Assembly: GCA_021604725.1 (NCBI GenBank)
Contig: BQJN01000053.1
Location: 1 to 32,425 of the forward strand
Length of the DNA: 32,425 bases
Source of the DNA: Lysobacteraceae bacterium
GTDB lineage: Bacteria > Pseudomonadota > Gammaproteobacteria > Xanthomonadales > BQJN01
Reading direction: 5' to 3'
Shown in pieces: positions 25,913-32,425 of the stretch. Within the stretch, counting starts at the first letter, position 1; each line of letters starts with the position of its first letter. Under the pieces are notes generated by a model. It saw only the letters and a program-made list of their open reading frames with translations, was not told the DNA's origin and searched no databases. A program made the translations under genes and the position numbers.

Positions 25913-27067
25913 ATGGCACTAACGATCCCGAATAAGTTACCGCAAGTGGGCACCACGATTTTTACCGTGATGTCGCAATTGGCGAATGAATGTGGAGCAA
26001 TCAATTTGTCGCAGGGCTTTCCTGATTTTGATGTGCCCAAGCCACTTCGACAACTGCTGCATGAGCATTGTGAGCAAGGACATAACCAGTACTCCCCAAT
26101 GACCGGCATTGCACCGCTGCGCGAGCAAATCTGCCAGCTGATTGAGCGCGCTTACTCGGTATCCGTTAACGTCGATAGGGAGGTTACAGTGACGACTGGT
26201 GCCACCGAGGCCTTGTACGCTGCGTTCTCTGCGATGGTTTCATCTGGTGACGAAGTGATCGTGCTCGATCCGGCGTATGACAGCTACGCTCCAGCGATCG
26301 AGCTGGCGGGAGGGCAGCCCGTGCACATCCCGCTCATTGACGGCACTTTTGCTGTTGATTGGGATCGAGTTCGCAGCGTCATCACTCCACGCACCAGAAT
26401 GATTGTGGTCAACAGTCCACACAACCCGACCGGGGCTGTTTTCCGGCCAGCAGACCTCGAAGCATTGTGGGCGTTGGTGAAAGGGACCAATATTCTAGTT
26501 CTGTCCGACGAAGTGTATGAATTCATGACCTACGATGGGCAAGCACATCAGAGCGTGTTGAGGCATGAGGGGCTGAGGCAACAAGCGCTGGTCATTTCTT
26601 CGTTCGGCAAAACCTACCATGCCACCGGCTGGAAGGTAGGCTACATGGTGGCCCCCGAGGCGTTGACCCGGGAGTTTCGAAAAGTGCATCAGTTCCTCAA
26701 CTTTTGCACCATGACACCTGCGCAATTTGCCTATGCGGACTTCTTGCGATCGGAGCCCAACCATCCCATTGAGCTACCAGACTTTTATCAGGCCAAGCGC
26801 GACACGTTTGCGACGATGTTGGGGCAGACCAGGTTCAAATTCACACCAGCGCCCGGTACCTATTTTCAGTGCGCTGACTACTCAGATATCTCAGACCTCC
26901 CGGACACCGAGTTTGCGCGATGGTTGACCACCGAGCATGGCGTGGCAGTCATACCAGTGAGTGTGTTCTACCGGGATCCGCCAAAGCATCAGAAGGTCGT
27001 CCGTTTCTGTTTCGCCAAGGATGACCAGACCATTGCCGAGGCGGGGGCGCGTCTATGTCAGCTTTGA
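25913..27067 (+). CDS. PLP aminotransferase, methionine/glutamine type (YbdL/GTK-like)
   Basis: Fold-type I class I/II aminotransferase of 384 residues. Lys233 in SSFGKTYHATGWK is the PLP Schiff-base lysine. Asn171 (NSPHNPTG) and Asp199 (LSDEVYE) bind the cofactor, and the C-terminal VVRFCFAK carries the carboxylate-binding Arg. The N-terminal NLSQGFPDFDVP is typical of the kynurenine/glutamine transaminase K and E. coli YbdL (methionine aminotransferase) group. The next gene, an omega-amidase, overlaps it by 13 bases. Together they would transaminate glutamine (or salvage 2-oxo-4-methylthiobutyrate to methionine) and remove the 2-oxoglutaramate produced. N-succinyl-diaminopimelate aminotransferase is a less likely alternative. 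Confidence 0.9.
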   Translation: MALTIPNKLPQVGTTIFTVMSQLANECGAINLSQGFPDFDVPKPLRQLLHEHCEQGHNQYSPMTGIAPLREQICQLIERAYSVSVNVDREVTVTTGATEALYAAFSAMVSSGDEVIVLDPAYDSYAPAIELAGGQPVHIPLIDGTFAVDWDRVRSVITPRTRMIVVNSPHNPTGAVFRPADLEALWALVKGTNILVLSDEVYEFMTYDGQAHQSVLRHEGLRQQALVISSFGKTYHATGWKVGYMVAPEALTREFRKVHQFLNFCTMTPAQFAYADFLRSEPNHPIELPDFYQAKRDTFATMLGQTRFKFTPAPGTYFQCADYSDISDLPDTEFARWLTTEHGVAVIPVSVFYRDPPKHQKVVRFCFAKDDQTIAEAGARLCQL

Positions 27068-27825
27068 GTATAGGGCTATTGCAGGGTGAGCTGCGTTGGC
27101 ACCAACCGGCGGCCAATCGTCAACACTATGGTCGGCTGATTGAACAGTCGGAACGTTGTGATTTGTATGTTCTGCCTGAAATGTTTACGACAGGATTTAC
27201 CATGCGGCCCGCGGAAGTGGCCGAAGCGATGTCGGGCGATACCGTAACCTGGATGCAAGCGCTTGCTGCCGAAACAGGAGCGGCTCTGTGCGGAAGTGTT
27301 GTGATTGCCGAGGGCGAGCAGTTTTACAATCGCTTCCTGTTTGTGACGGCCGATGGAGTTCAAGCTCAGTACGACAAACGGCACCTGTTCACGCTCGCTG
27401 GTGAGGATCGGCCATACACAGCGGGACAGAAACGCGTAGTCATCGACTATCGAGGCTGGCGCATTTGCCCTCAGGTTTGTTACGACCTGCGATTTCCGGT
27501 GTTTTCGCGCAATCGTGGCGACTACGACGTTCTGATTTACGTAGCCAATTGGCCGCGACCTCGGCAGCATGCCTGGGATACTCTGTTGCAGGCCAGGGCC
27601 ATTGAAAATCAAGCGTATTGCATCGGTGTCAACCGTATCGGTCAGGATGACAACGGTCTTAAATACCAGGGGGGGAGTGCGGCCATCGATTACCTTGGTC
27701 AGCCGATCTACCATGCCGGCGACCTACCGGGTGTTGGTCGGTGCCAGCTTTCGCTGCAGGAACTTCAACAGCACCGGCGTCAATTGGCCTTCCTCGCTGA
27801 TTCTGATCCGTTCGAGCTGATCTGA
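27055..27825 (+). CDS. Omega-amidase (YafV-like nitrilase superfamily)
   Basis: Hydrolyses 2-oxoglutaramate (or 2-oxosuccinamate) to the 2-oxoacid and ammonia. The 256-residue nitrilase-fold protein has the complete triad Glu42 (LPEMF), Lys108 (YDKRHLF) and Cys142 (QVCYDLRFP). The NWPRPRQHAWDTLLQARAIENQ block and GVNRIG are characteristic of YafV. The ATG lies within the end of the aminotransferase gene (13-base overlap), supporting a two-gene operon for the transaminase plus omega-amidase route. Confidence 0.93.
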   Translation: MSALSIGLLQGELRWHQPAANRQHYGRLIEQSERCDLYVLPEMFTTGFTMRPAEVAEAMSGDTVTWMQALAAETGAALCGSVVIAEGEQFYNRFLFVTADGVQAQYDKRHLFTLAGEDRPYTAGQKRVVIDYRGWRICPQVCYDLRFPVFSRNRGDYDVLIYVANWPRPRQHAWDTLLQARAIENQAYCIGVNRIGQDDNGLKYQGGSAAIDYLGQPIYHAGDLPGVGRCQLSLQELQQHRRQLAFLADSDPFELI

Positions 27826-27861
27826 GCAGCTATCATTGCATGAACAAGGTGGCATAGGGCT

Positions 27862-28878
27862 GTGATCGATTTGTCGAGCCCGCGGGTTAGTGTGGTCATG
27901 CCTGTTTTCAACGCGGCTTCGACCTTGCCGACGGCCATCGAGTCGGTGTTGGCCCAGTCACTCCGAGCCTTCGAACTGTTAGTGATTGATGATGGTTCGT
28001 CGGACCAAAGTCCAGATATCGCTGAACGTTTCGCTGCAAGCGACCATCGGATTCGAGTCGTTCGTTTGCAGCACGTTGGCTTGGTAGGTGCCTTGAACCG
28101 TGGTTGTCGTGAGGCACGGTCACAATACGTCGCTCGAATGGATGCTGACGATCTAATGCACCCGAAAAGACTAGGCCATCAATGGGATGCCATGCAGGCA
28201 GATCCGAGCCTGGCCGTGCTTGCCTGTCAGGTTGAGGTCTTTTCAGAGGGTTTGCTTTCCGAGGGTCTTGCGCGCTATTTCGCTTGGCAAAACAGCTGCG
28301 TCTCTGCGCAGCAGGTTGCGGCGAATATATATAGGGAGGCACCGTTCGCCCACCCCAGCGTGATGCTGCGTCGCGATGTCCTCACTGCCATTGGCATGTA
28401 TCGCGACGGGGATTTTCCAGAAGACTATGAGCTTTGGCTACGACTTCACGCCGCCGGCTACAAGATGGAAAAATTGCCCAAGGTCTTGATGAAGCTTCGC
28501 GAGCATGCTCGCCGTGCAACACATAACGATGCGCGCTACAGCGATCAGGCGTTTTCAAAAATTCGCGCCCGGTATCTGGCCGACGACAGCAGAATGAAGC
28601 AGCCTTATGTGGTCTGGGGCGCAGGCAGACGAACCCGTCAACGACTTGGCCTTTTGCTTGATCTGGTTGGTTGTCCGGTGGCCTGGGTCGATATTGACCG
28701 CAGAAAAATTGGCCAGTCGATCCAAGGCAGCCCAGTGGTTTCACCCGATTGGTTGCTTGCCAACCGCCAGGCAATGATTCTGGCTGCCGTGCGTAACCAC
28801 GGTGCCATGGAACAGATTTCATCCTGGCTGGAACAAAACCAGTTTCAAATAGCCACCCACTGGCTACCGGTTGGGTAA
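27862..28878 (+). CDS. Family 2 glycosyltransferase with C-terminal nucleotide-binding-like domain
   Basis: A 338-residue protein. The N-terminal GT-A domain (about 8-210) has VSVVMPVFNAASTL, VIDDGSSDQS (41-50), the metal-binding DAD at 94-96 (ARMDADD) and a likely catalytic ED pair (188) in FPEDYELWLRL. The last 90 residues form an extra domain beginning VVWGAGRRTRQR (250-261), with a GxG turn and WVDIDRRKIGQ, like the N-terminal Rossmann-type domain of PglD-like proteins. No transmembrane helix. The sugar donor and acceptor are unknown. It is not in a polysaccharide cluster. The GTG at 27862 is used; a TTG at 27871 is an alternative start. Confidence 0.88.
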   Translation: MIDLSSPRVSVVMPVFNAASTLPTAIESVLAQSLRAFELLVIDDGSSDQSPDIAERFAASDHRIRVVRLQHVGLVGALNRGCREARSQYVARMDADDLMHPKRLGHQWDAMQADPSLAVLACQVEVFSEGLLSEGLARYFAWQNSCVSAQQVAANIYREAPFAHPSVMLRRDVLTAIGMYRDGDFPEDYELWLRLHAAGYKMEKLPKVLMKLREHARRATHNDARYSDQAFSKIRARYLADDSRMKQPYVVWGAGRRTRQRLGLLLDLVGCPVAWVDIDRRKIGQSIQGSPVVSPDWLLANRQAMILAAVRNHGAMEQISSWLEQNQFQIATHWLPVG

Positions 28879-28924
28879 ATCGGCATCAATGCCGAGTGCC
28901 TTAACGGCACTCGGCGCCGATTTA
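28876..28924. repeat. Nested palindrome at the glycosyltransferase stop codon
   Basis: An inner 10-base-pair perfect stem (GCCGAGTGCC / GGCACTCGGC, loop TTAAC, 28891-28915) is enclosed by an outer perfect 9-base pair (TAAATCGGC at 28876-28884, GCCGATTTA at 28916-28924). The outer arm includes the stop codon of the glycosyltransferase gene. No U-tract follows. It may serve as a 3' end structure, but its core recurs in later hairpins of this gap, so it is better seen as part of a repeat family. Confidence 0.75.
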
Positions 28925-29004
28925 CGACGGTACTGGACCAGCCTATTGGAAATGCGGTGACGGCCATCCCTGGCGAAGTGCAGTCCTTGGTAGGTACCCC
29001 CAGC

Positions 29005-29022
29005 CTCACCATCCATGGTGAG
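29005..29022. repeat. Perfect 8-bp palindrome with CC loop
   Basis: CTCACCAT and ATGGTGAG pair perfectly around two bases. A related, shorter palindrome (GCCATGGATGGC) occurs in reverse orientation at 29260-29271, as part of the degenerate inverted arms of this gap. Confidence 0.65.
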
Positions 29023-29036
29023 TCGTTCAGCGGGAT

Positions 29037-29057
29037 CGAATGCCGTTAAGGCATTCG
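29037..29057. repeat. 8-bp hairpin, repeat-family member
   Basis: CGAATGCC and GGCATTCG form an 8-base-pair stem around GTTAA. The GCC-(TTAA-like)-GGC core is shared with the hairpins at 28891-28915 and 29173-29196, suggesting compensatory divergence of one ancestral element. Confidence 0.65.
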
Positions 29058-29113
29058 CTCTAGATCCGCTTCACCCAGGGACGGTTGTTGCCATCATCGC
29101 TTTCGAAGCTGAC

Positions 29114-29164
29114 CGCCTTAATGGCACTCGATCCCTCGCGAACGACCGCACATGGGTGAGCGGG
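29114..29164. repeat. Repeat unit, copy 1 (degenerate hairpins)
   Basis: It carries the 36-base stretch 29120-29155 that is identical to 29185-29220, including the palindrome TCGCGA. Its left stem is broken (CCGCC before the loop instead of GAGTGCC), and its right stem is imperfect (GGTGAGCGG where copy 2 has GATGTGCGG). It is probably the decayed copy of the pair. Confidence 0.7.
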
Positions 29165-29172
29165 ATAAGAGG

Positions 29173-29228
29173 TCGAGTGCCTTGAATGGCACTCGATCCC
29201 TCGCGAACGACCGCACATGGATGTGCGG
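29173..29228. repeat. Repeat unit, copy 2 (two perfect hairpins)
   Basis: Two perfect hairpins are joined by a 14-base spacer containing TCGCGA. The first is TCGAGTGCC/GGCACTCGA (29173-29196, 6-base loop); the second is CCGCACAT-GG-ATGTGCGG (29211-29228). The 36 bases 29185-29220 are identical to copy 1, 65 bases upstream. The paired-hairpin layout resembles REP doublets. Confidence 0.75.
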
Positions 29229-29410
29229 GCTGGGCTCACCAACGAAGTGCCAGCGTTTCGCCATGGATGGCAGCTCCGACGGCGACCTACATCGGCCAAC
29301 CCCGTCACCGCAAATAAACACCCAGTAAAACTTGATCAAGGCTTGCCACCTCACCGACAAATGATTACTCTCGAAACCATTCCTTTCTGTTGATTCCTGG
29401 ACTCATTTCC

Positions 29411-31072
29411 GTGTGCTCTATCTTCGGTATTATCGGCGCCGGTCGCGGCGTTGAAGGCCTGCGCAAGCAAGCCTTGAAATGTTCTCGTTTGCAGCGCCAT
29501 CGTGGCCCAGATTGGTCAGGCGTGTTTGCAGACGACAATGCGATTTTGGCCCATGAGCGCTTGTCGATTGTCGATCTCGAACATGGCGCGCAACCCCTGT
29601 TGTCCGATAACGAAGATCAGGTTTTGGCCGTCAACGGTGAGATCTACAACCACCTGGAGCTAGCCAAAGGCCTGCAAAATGAGTACGCGTTTCGGACTCG
29701 TTCCGACTGCGAGGTTCTGATCCCGCTATTAAGGGAAAAGGGGTTGGCCGGTCTGGAACAGATCAACGGCATGTTTGCCTTTTTGATGTATCAACGTTCG
29801 ACCGGGCAGTGGATTGTGGCACGCGATCCGCTGGGGATCATTCCGTTGTACTACGGTTACGACGTTTCGGGTCGCTTGTATTTTGCATCCGAGATGAAAG
29901 CCTTGATCCCGGTGTGTGCGCGCGTCGCCGAATTTCCACCCGGCCATGTCTGGGCGTCTGAGCAGCCGGCACCGCAGCGATATGACCATCGACCGTGGCG
30001 CGATCACGATACCGTTGTTGCCAGCCCGCGGTCGGACGACGAGATCGCTGACGCGTTGGATGCGGCAGTGGCGCGCCACATGATGTGCGACGTTCCCTAT
30101 GGGGTCTTGTTGTCTGGAGGGCTTGATTCGTCTCTGGTGGCGGCGTTGGCACAACGGCACGCCAAGAAACGGGTGGAGGACAACGAACAATCGCCTGCCT
30201 GGTGGCCTCAACTGCACTCATTCGCCATTGGACTTGAAGGCTCACCCGATTTGGAGGCCGCGAAGACGACGGCAGAAGCACTAGGCACCATCCATCACAC
30301 CATGGTGTTTACAGTGCAGGAAGGCCTGGATGCTTTGCGTGACGTCATCCATCACATTGAATCGTTTGACGTCACGACCATCCGTGCATCGACGCCGATG
30401 TATCTGCTGGCACGTCGGATCAAAGCGACCGGCATCAAAATGGTCTTGTCTGGTGAAGGCTCTGATGAGATTTTCGGTGGCTACCTGTATTTTCACAAAG
30501 CGCCGGATGCCAGGAGTCTGCACGAAGAAACTGTTCGAAAGCTGGCGGCTTTGCATCAATATGACTGCCTTCGCGCCAACAAGTCGATGGCGGCCTGGGG
30601 AGTAGAGGCGCGTGTACCGTTCCTGGATCGCCATTTCCTGGACACAGCCATGTCGATCGACCCAGCAAGCAAGCTGTGCACCGATGGACGTATGGAGAAG
30701 CACGTCCTCCGCAAGGCATTTGATGGTGTGTTGCCCGAAGACATTCTGTGGCGTCAAAAAGAACAGTTTTCTGACGGGGTTGGTTATTCATGGATTGATG
30801 CTCTACGTGATCATGCAGCGAAGGAAGTCACCGATGAGCAAATGCGCTCGGCACCATTTCGCTTCCCCGTTGGCACACCGCAAACCAAAGAAGCCTTCCT
30901 GTATCGCTCGATCTTCGAGGAACTGTTTCCTGTGGCTGGTGCTGCCGATTGCGTTCCGAGCGGGCCGTCGGTTGCATGTTCCAGCGCAGCGGCATTGGAG
31001 TGGGATCCGAGCTTGAAGAAGAATCTGGACCCCTCCGGTCGCGCCGTTTCTGTGCACACTTCGGCGGTTTAG
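29411..31072 (+). CDS. asnB: Asparagine synthetase B, glutamine-hydrolysing
   Basis: Makes asparagine from aspartate, ATP and glutamine. The start is the GTG at 29411, which gives MCSIFG with Cys2 becoming the N-terminal nucleophile of the glutaminase domain; a TTG at 29390 would bury it behind seven extra residues. The 553-residue length and the sequence follow E. coli AsnB (554) closely throughout. Features are RHRGPDWSG, NGEIYNH, SDCE, the synthetase ATP-pyrophosphate loop SGGLDSS (235-241), VLSGEGSDEIFGGY, and the C-terminal PSGRAVSVH. A GGA about 9 bases upstream is the only ribosome-site candidate. It stands alone, downstream of the repeat-filled gap. Confidence 0.96.
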   Translation: MCSIFGIIGAGRGVEGLRKQALKCSRLQRHRGPDWSGVFADDNAILAHERLSIVDLEHGAQPLLSDNEDQVLAVNGEIYNHLELAKGLQNEYAFRTRSDCEVLIPLLREKGLAGLEQINGMFAFLMYQRSTGQWIVARDPLGIIPLYYGYDVSGRLYFASEMKALIPVCARVAEFPPGHVWASEQPAPQRYDHRPWRDHDTVVASPRSDDEIADALDAAVARHMMCDVPYGVLLSGGLDSSLVAALAQRHAKKRVEDNEQSPAWWPQLHSFAIGLEGSPDLEAAKTTAEALGTIHHTMVFTVQEGLDALRDVIHHIESFDVTTIRASTPMYLLARRIKATGIKMVLSGEGSDEIFGGYLYFHKAPDARSLHEETVRKLAALHQYDCLRANKSMAAWGVEARVPFLDRHFLDTAMSIDPASKLCTDGRMEKHVLRKAFDGVLPEDILWRQKEQFSDGVGYSWIDALRDHAAKEVTDEQMRSAPFRFPVGTPQTKEAFLYRSIFEELFPVAGAADCVPSGPSVACSSAAALEWDPSLKKNLDPSGRAVSVHTSAV

Positions 31073-31329
31073 TGCCTGTGCATGGCCTGGTCTGCATGTG
31101 CGGGTCTGCCAGCTCGGTCGGCCCGCGATGGTGGTCGCTCTAAAGATAAAAGCAGGTCACCGCATTGGAGGCCGCTGCTTGTCGTAAATGAGGCGGAAAC
31201 ACTGGTTACTCAGACCGCCTTGCGTACATGGAGGGTGTTTGCAGTAGTCCGTCCTGGACTAGCAACACCACGGAACTCCATGGCTTTCGCCTGTCCGTAA
31301 ATCGTCTCACTCTCTCGGAAGGCTGCTCG

Positions 31330-31890
31330 CTAGTTTTGGTCATCCGACTCGACTACACGCTCGAACTGACTAACGAATTTACGTGGCCAATGGTTTGGTG
31401 CCTCGTTGGATCTGTTGACGTGAACGTCCCAGGTGTAGTGATTGTCATCGACAAAGGTGATGACACCCCAATTGCGCGTATACGTGCCGTCGCGTTGTGG
31501 CATCGGCTTGCCACGTTGTTCGATGCGCTTGCCGTCATCGGAGATTTCCAGCGTGAAGCTGGCAATGGCAGGATGATTGCCAAACATGCCGACTCTTTGG
31601 AACTCCTCAGTGAAGCGGTTGTAGTTCAGGAACTCGACGAATGTGCGTTGTTTGCCGTTGTAAACACCTGTGCCTTGGCAGCGGATATATGCACCGTCCA
31701 GGGCGTACGCGCATTCGGTCTCGCCGGTTTCGTGATAATCAAAGCCGGCAAGCTCAGTGGCCTCGTCCACATACCGCCATTTACCTATCAGGATGTCCAG
31801 GTCCTTGATCGAAGGCTCGTTTGACGCATTGTCGTTGGCGGTAGAAGTAGCCGAAAAAATGAGCAGGATGAGTGCGGTGGGTTTGAGCAT
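31330..31890 (-). CDS. Secreted hypothetical protein, DUF1579-like
   Basis: A 186-residue protein with a signal peptide (MLKPTALILLIFSATSTA, cut before ND), so probably periplasmic. The mature part begins with LDILIGKWRY and continues as a beta-rich domain with YALDGAYIRCQGTG, FVEFLNYNRFTEEFQRVGMF, FTLEISDDGKRIEQRG and a YTWDVHVNRS end. This resembles the lipocalin-like DUF1579 type of small domain, a tentative match. AGGAG lies 8 bases before the ATG, supporting the start. Function unknown; the neighbouring genes give no hint. Confidence 0.75.
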   Translation of the reverse strand: MLKPTALILLIFSATSTANDNASNEPSIKDLDILIGKWRYVDEATELAGFDYHETGETECAYALDGAYIRCQGTGVYNGKQRTFVEFLNYNRFTEEFQRVGMFGNHPAIASFTLEISDDGKRIEQRGKPMPQRDGTYTRNWGVITFVDDNHYTWDVHVNRSNEAPNHWPRKFVSQFERVVESDDQN

Positions 31891-32231
31891 AGGGCTATCT
31901 CCTGGCAGAGCTCAGTTGGCAATGAACTGTTTGATGGCGAAAATCGGCTTGTTGTGACCCTGAGCTTGTCCCCAATCAGGCACGTGTGGTCCGTGGATAT
32001 ATCGGTCCACCCGATCAGTTTTACGAAACTCATTTGTACTCTCTTGTGTCGGGCGTAGCTGTCAGTCTATTCGACCAAGCACAAGCGTACTGTGCCAGGA
32101 AAGATGCTAGCCATCGCGATGCGAAGAAACGGATGAATGTTTATGCGCGGACCCAAGCCGTGATCGGTTCAAATGTGCGCTTTTCCTCACCTCCTGCATT
32201 CGGTTAGGTATGCAACAGAGGAGATGTACGC
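31891..32231. other. 341-base divergent intergenic region
   Basis: This gap lies between the minus-strand secreted protein and the plus-strand beta-helix protein, so it should hold both promoters. I see no convincing -35/-10 pair, RNA gene or long repeat. Short open frames cross it on both strands but lack ribosome sites and family resemblance. Just before 32232 there is a good GAGGAG ribosome site. Confidence 0.5.
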
Positions 32232-32425
32232 ATGAATCGAGTACGCATAAGTGTTGGACTGCTGGCAATCGTACTGTCTGTCAATGCTTCGGCTGCAGAG
32301 TTCTGTGTCGATGAGGTGAACGCGTTGCAATCGGTACTCAATACCGCCGCCAGCAATGGGGAAGATGACCATATCATGCTGGTGCAGGGTACCTACGACG
32401 TTCCGCCCGGCGGCTTGGACTACAT
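32232..32425 (+). CDS. Secreted protein, probable beta-helix type, 3' truncated by window edge
   Basis: The first 64 residues of a protein that continues past the window. ATG at 32232 is preceded by AGGAG about 8 bases upstream. The N-terminus is a signal peptide (MNRVRISVGLLAIVLSVNASA, cut near AAE), followed by FCVDEVNALQSVLNTAASNG and DDHIMLVQGTYDVP. This opening, where a list of positions or intervals is followed by an I.L.QGTY strand, is typical of right-handed parallel beta-helix (pectate-lyase-like) surface proteins. Function beyond secretion cannot be told. Confidence 0.7.
   Translation, partial: MNRVRISVGLLAIVLSVNASAAEFCVDEVNALQSVLNTAASNGEDDHIMLVQGTYDVPPGGLDY

Larger units (their letters stand above)
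28879..29410. other. 532-base non-coding gap filled with hairpins and repeats
   Basis: No convincing gene was found in this gap between the glycosyltransferase and asnB. It holds at least six inverted repeats, two tandem near-copies of a roughly 50-base unit, and degenerate inverted arms. The pieces TGCGGTGACGG (28953-28963), GTAGGT (28990-28995) and CCATCCATGG (29010-29019) reappear in the same order in reverse complement between 29312 and 29259. The look is that of REP/BIME-type or small non-autonomous elements, not of a CRISPR. The asnB promoter should lie in its last 100 bases, but no good boxes were seen. Confidence 0.6.

Noticed and set aside
29120..29220. CRISPR array
   Set aside because: There are only two copies, no regular spacers, and no cas genes; the repeats are flanked by unrelated palindromes.
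31073..31329. Possible gene remnant or element between asnB and the hypothetical protein
   Set aside because: Only a small TAGTCC/GGACTA stem (31245-31261) was seen; no protein motif, repeat or RNA gene could be supported.
31788..32033. 81-codon minus-strand frame upstream of and overlapping the secreted hypothetical gene
   Set aside because: It overlaps the signal-peptide end of a better supported gene in another frame, with low-complexity Ser-rich sequence and no family.
1..32425. tRNA, rRNA, riboswitch, integrase or insertion sequence
   Set aside because: No tRNA-like cloverleaf, ribosomal RNA segment, transposase or integrase signature was recognised by eye on either strand; a dedicated scan would be decisive.

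Overview
The window reads as a continuous piece of a gammaproteobacterial chromosome of moderate GC content (mid-50s percent by eye). Lineage evidence is indirect. The order rpmF-fabH-fabD-fabG-acpP-fabF-pabB-pabC-mltG-tmk-holB, with a type IV pilus PilZ gene beside holB, is the arrangement known from Pseudomonas and Xanthomonas-type bacteria. The RND pump, the wax ester synthase, a PknB-type kinase and secreted peptidase/beta-helix proteins would fit an environmental member near the Xanthomonadales. That placement is inference; no 16S gene or tRNA was seen.

Layout. 1-4089: the end of an RND membrane-fusion protein and a complete inner-membrane RND pump. 4173-14261: a long plus-strand housekeeping run. 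It holds yceD and rpmF, then type II fatty acid synthesis (fabH, fabD, fabG, acpP, fabF), p-aminobenzoate synthesis for folate (pabB, pabC), the septal/peptidoglycan lytic transglycosylase mltG, thymidylate kinase and the clamp-loader subunit holB. plsX, which normally sits between rpmF and fabH, is absent. 14271-17369: a minus-strand signalling block with pilZ, a membrane diguanylate cyclase and a membrane Ser/Thr kinase. 17578-25705: an accessory mosaic with a wax ester synthase/DGAT, an SRAP DNA-protein crosslink protein, a periplasmic helical-repeat protein coupled to a large secreted M14 carboxypeptidase, a methyltransferase and a PhnD-like binding protein. 25913-27825: an overlapping aminotransferase and omega-amidase pair (glutamine transaminase/omega-amidase route). 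27862-31072: a family 2 glycosyltransferase and asparagine synthetase B, separated by about 530 bases of clustered hairpins and repeats. 31330-32425: a secreted hypothetical protein on the minus strand and the start of a secreted, probably beta-helical protein.

How the genes fit together. The housekeeping run is tightly packed. pabB-pabC-mltG-tmk-holB are joined by four consecutive 4-base start/stop overlaps, implying translational coupling. The most unusual non-coding region is 28876-29320, with at least six hairpins, a 36-base exact direct repeat and degenerate inverted arms. No wholly new defence or mobile system was recognised. The best second looks are that repeat cluster, the diguanylate cyclase-pilZ pair set against holB, the missing plsX, active-site substitutions in PabB and PabC, and the uncharacterised protein coupled to the M14 peptidase.
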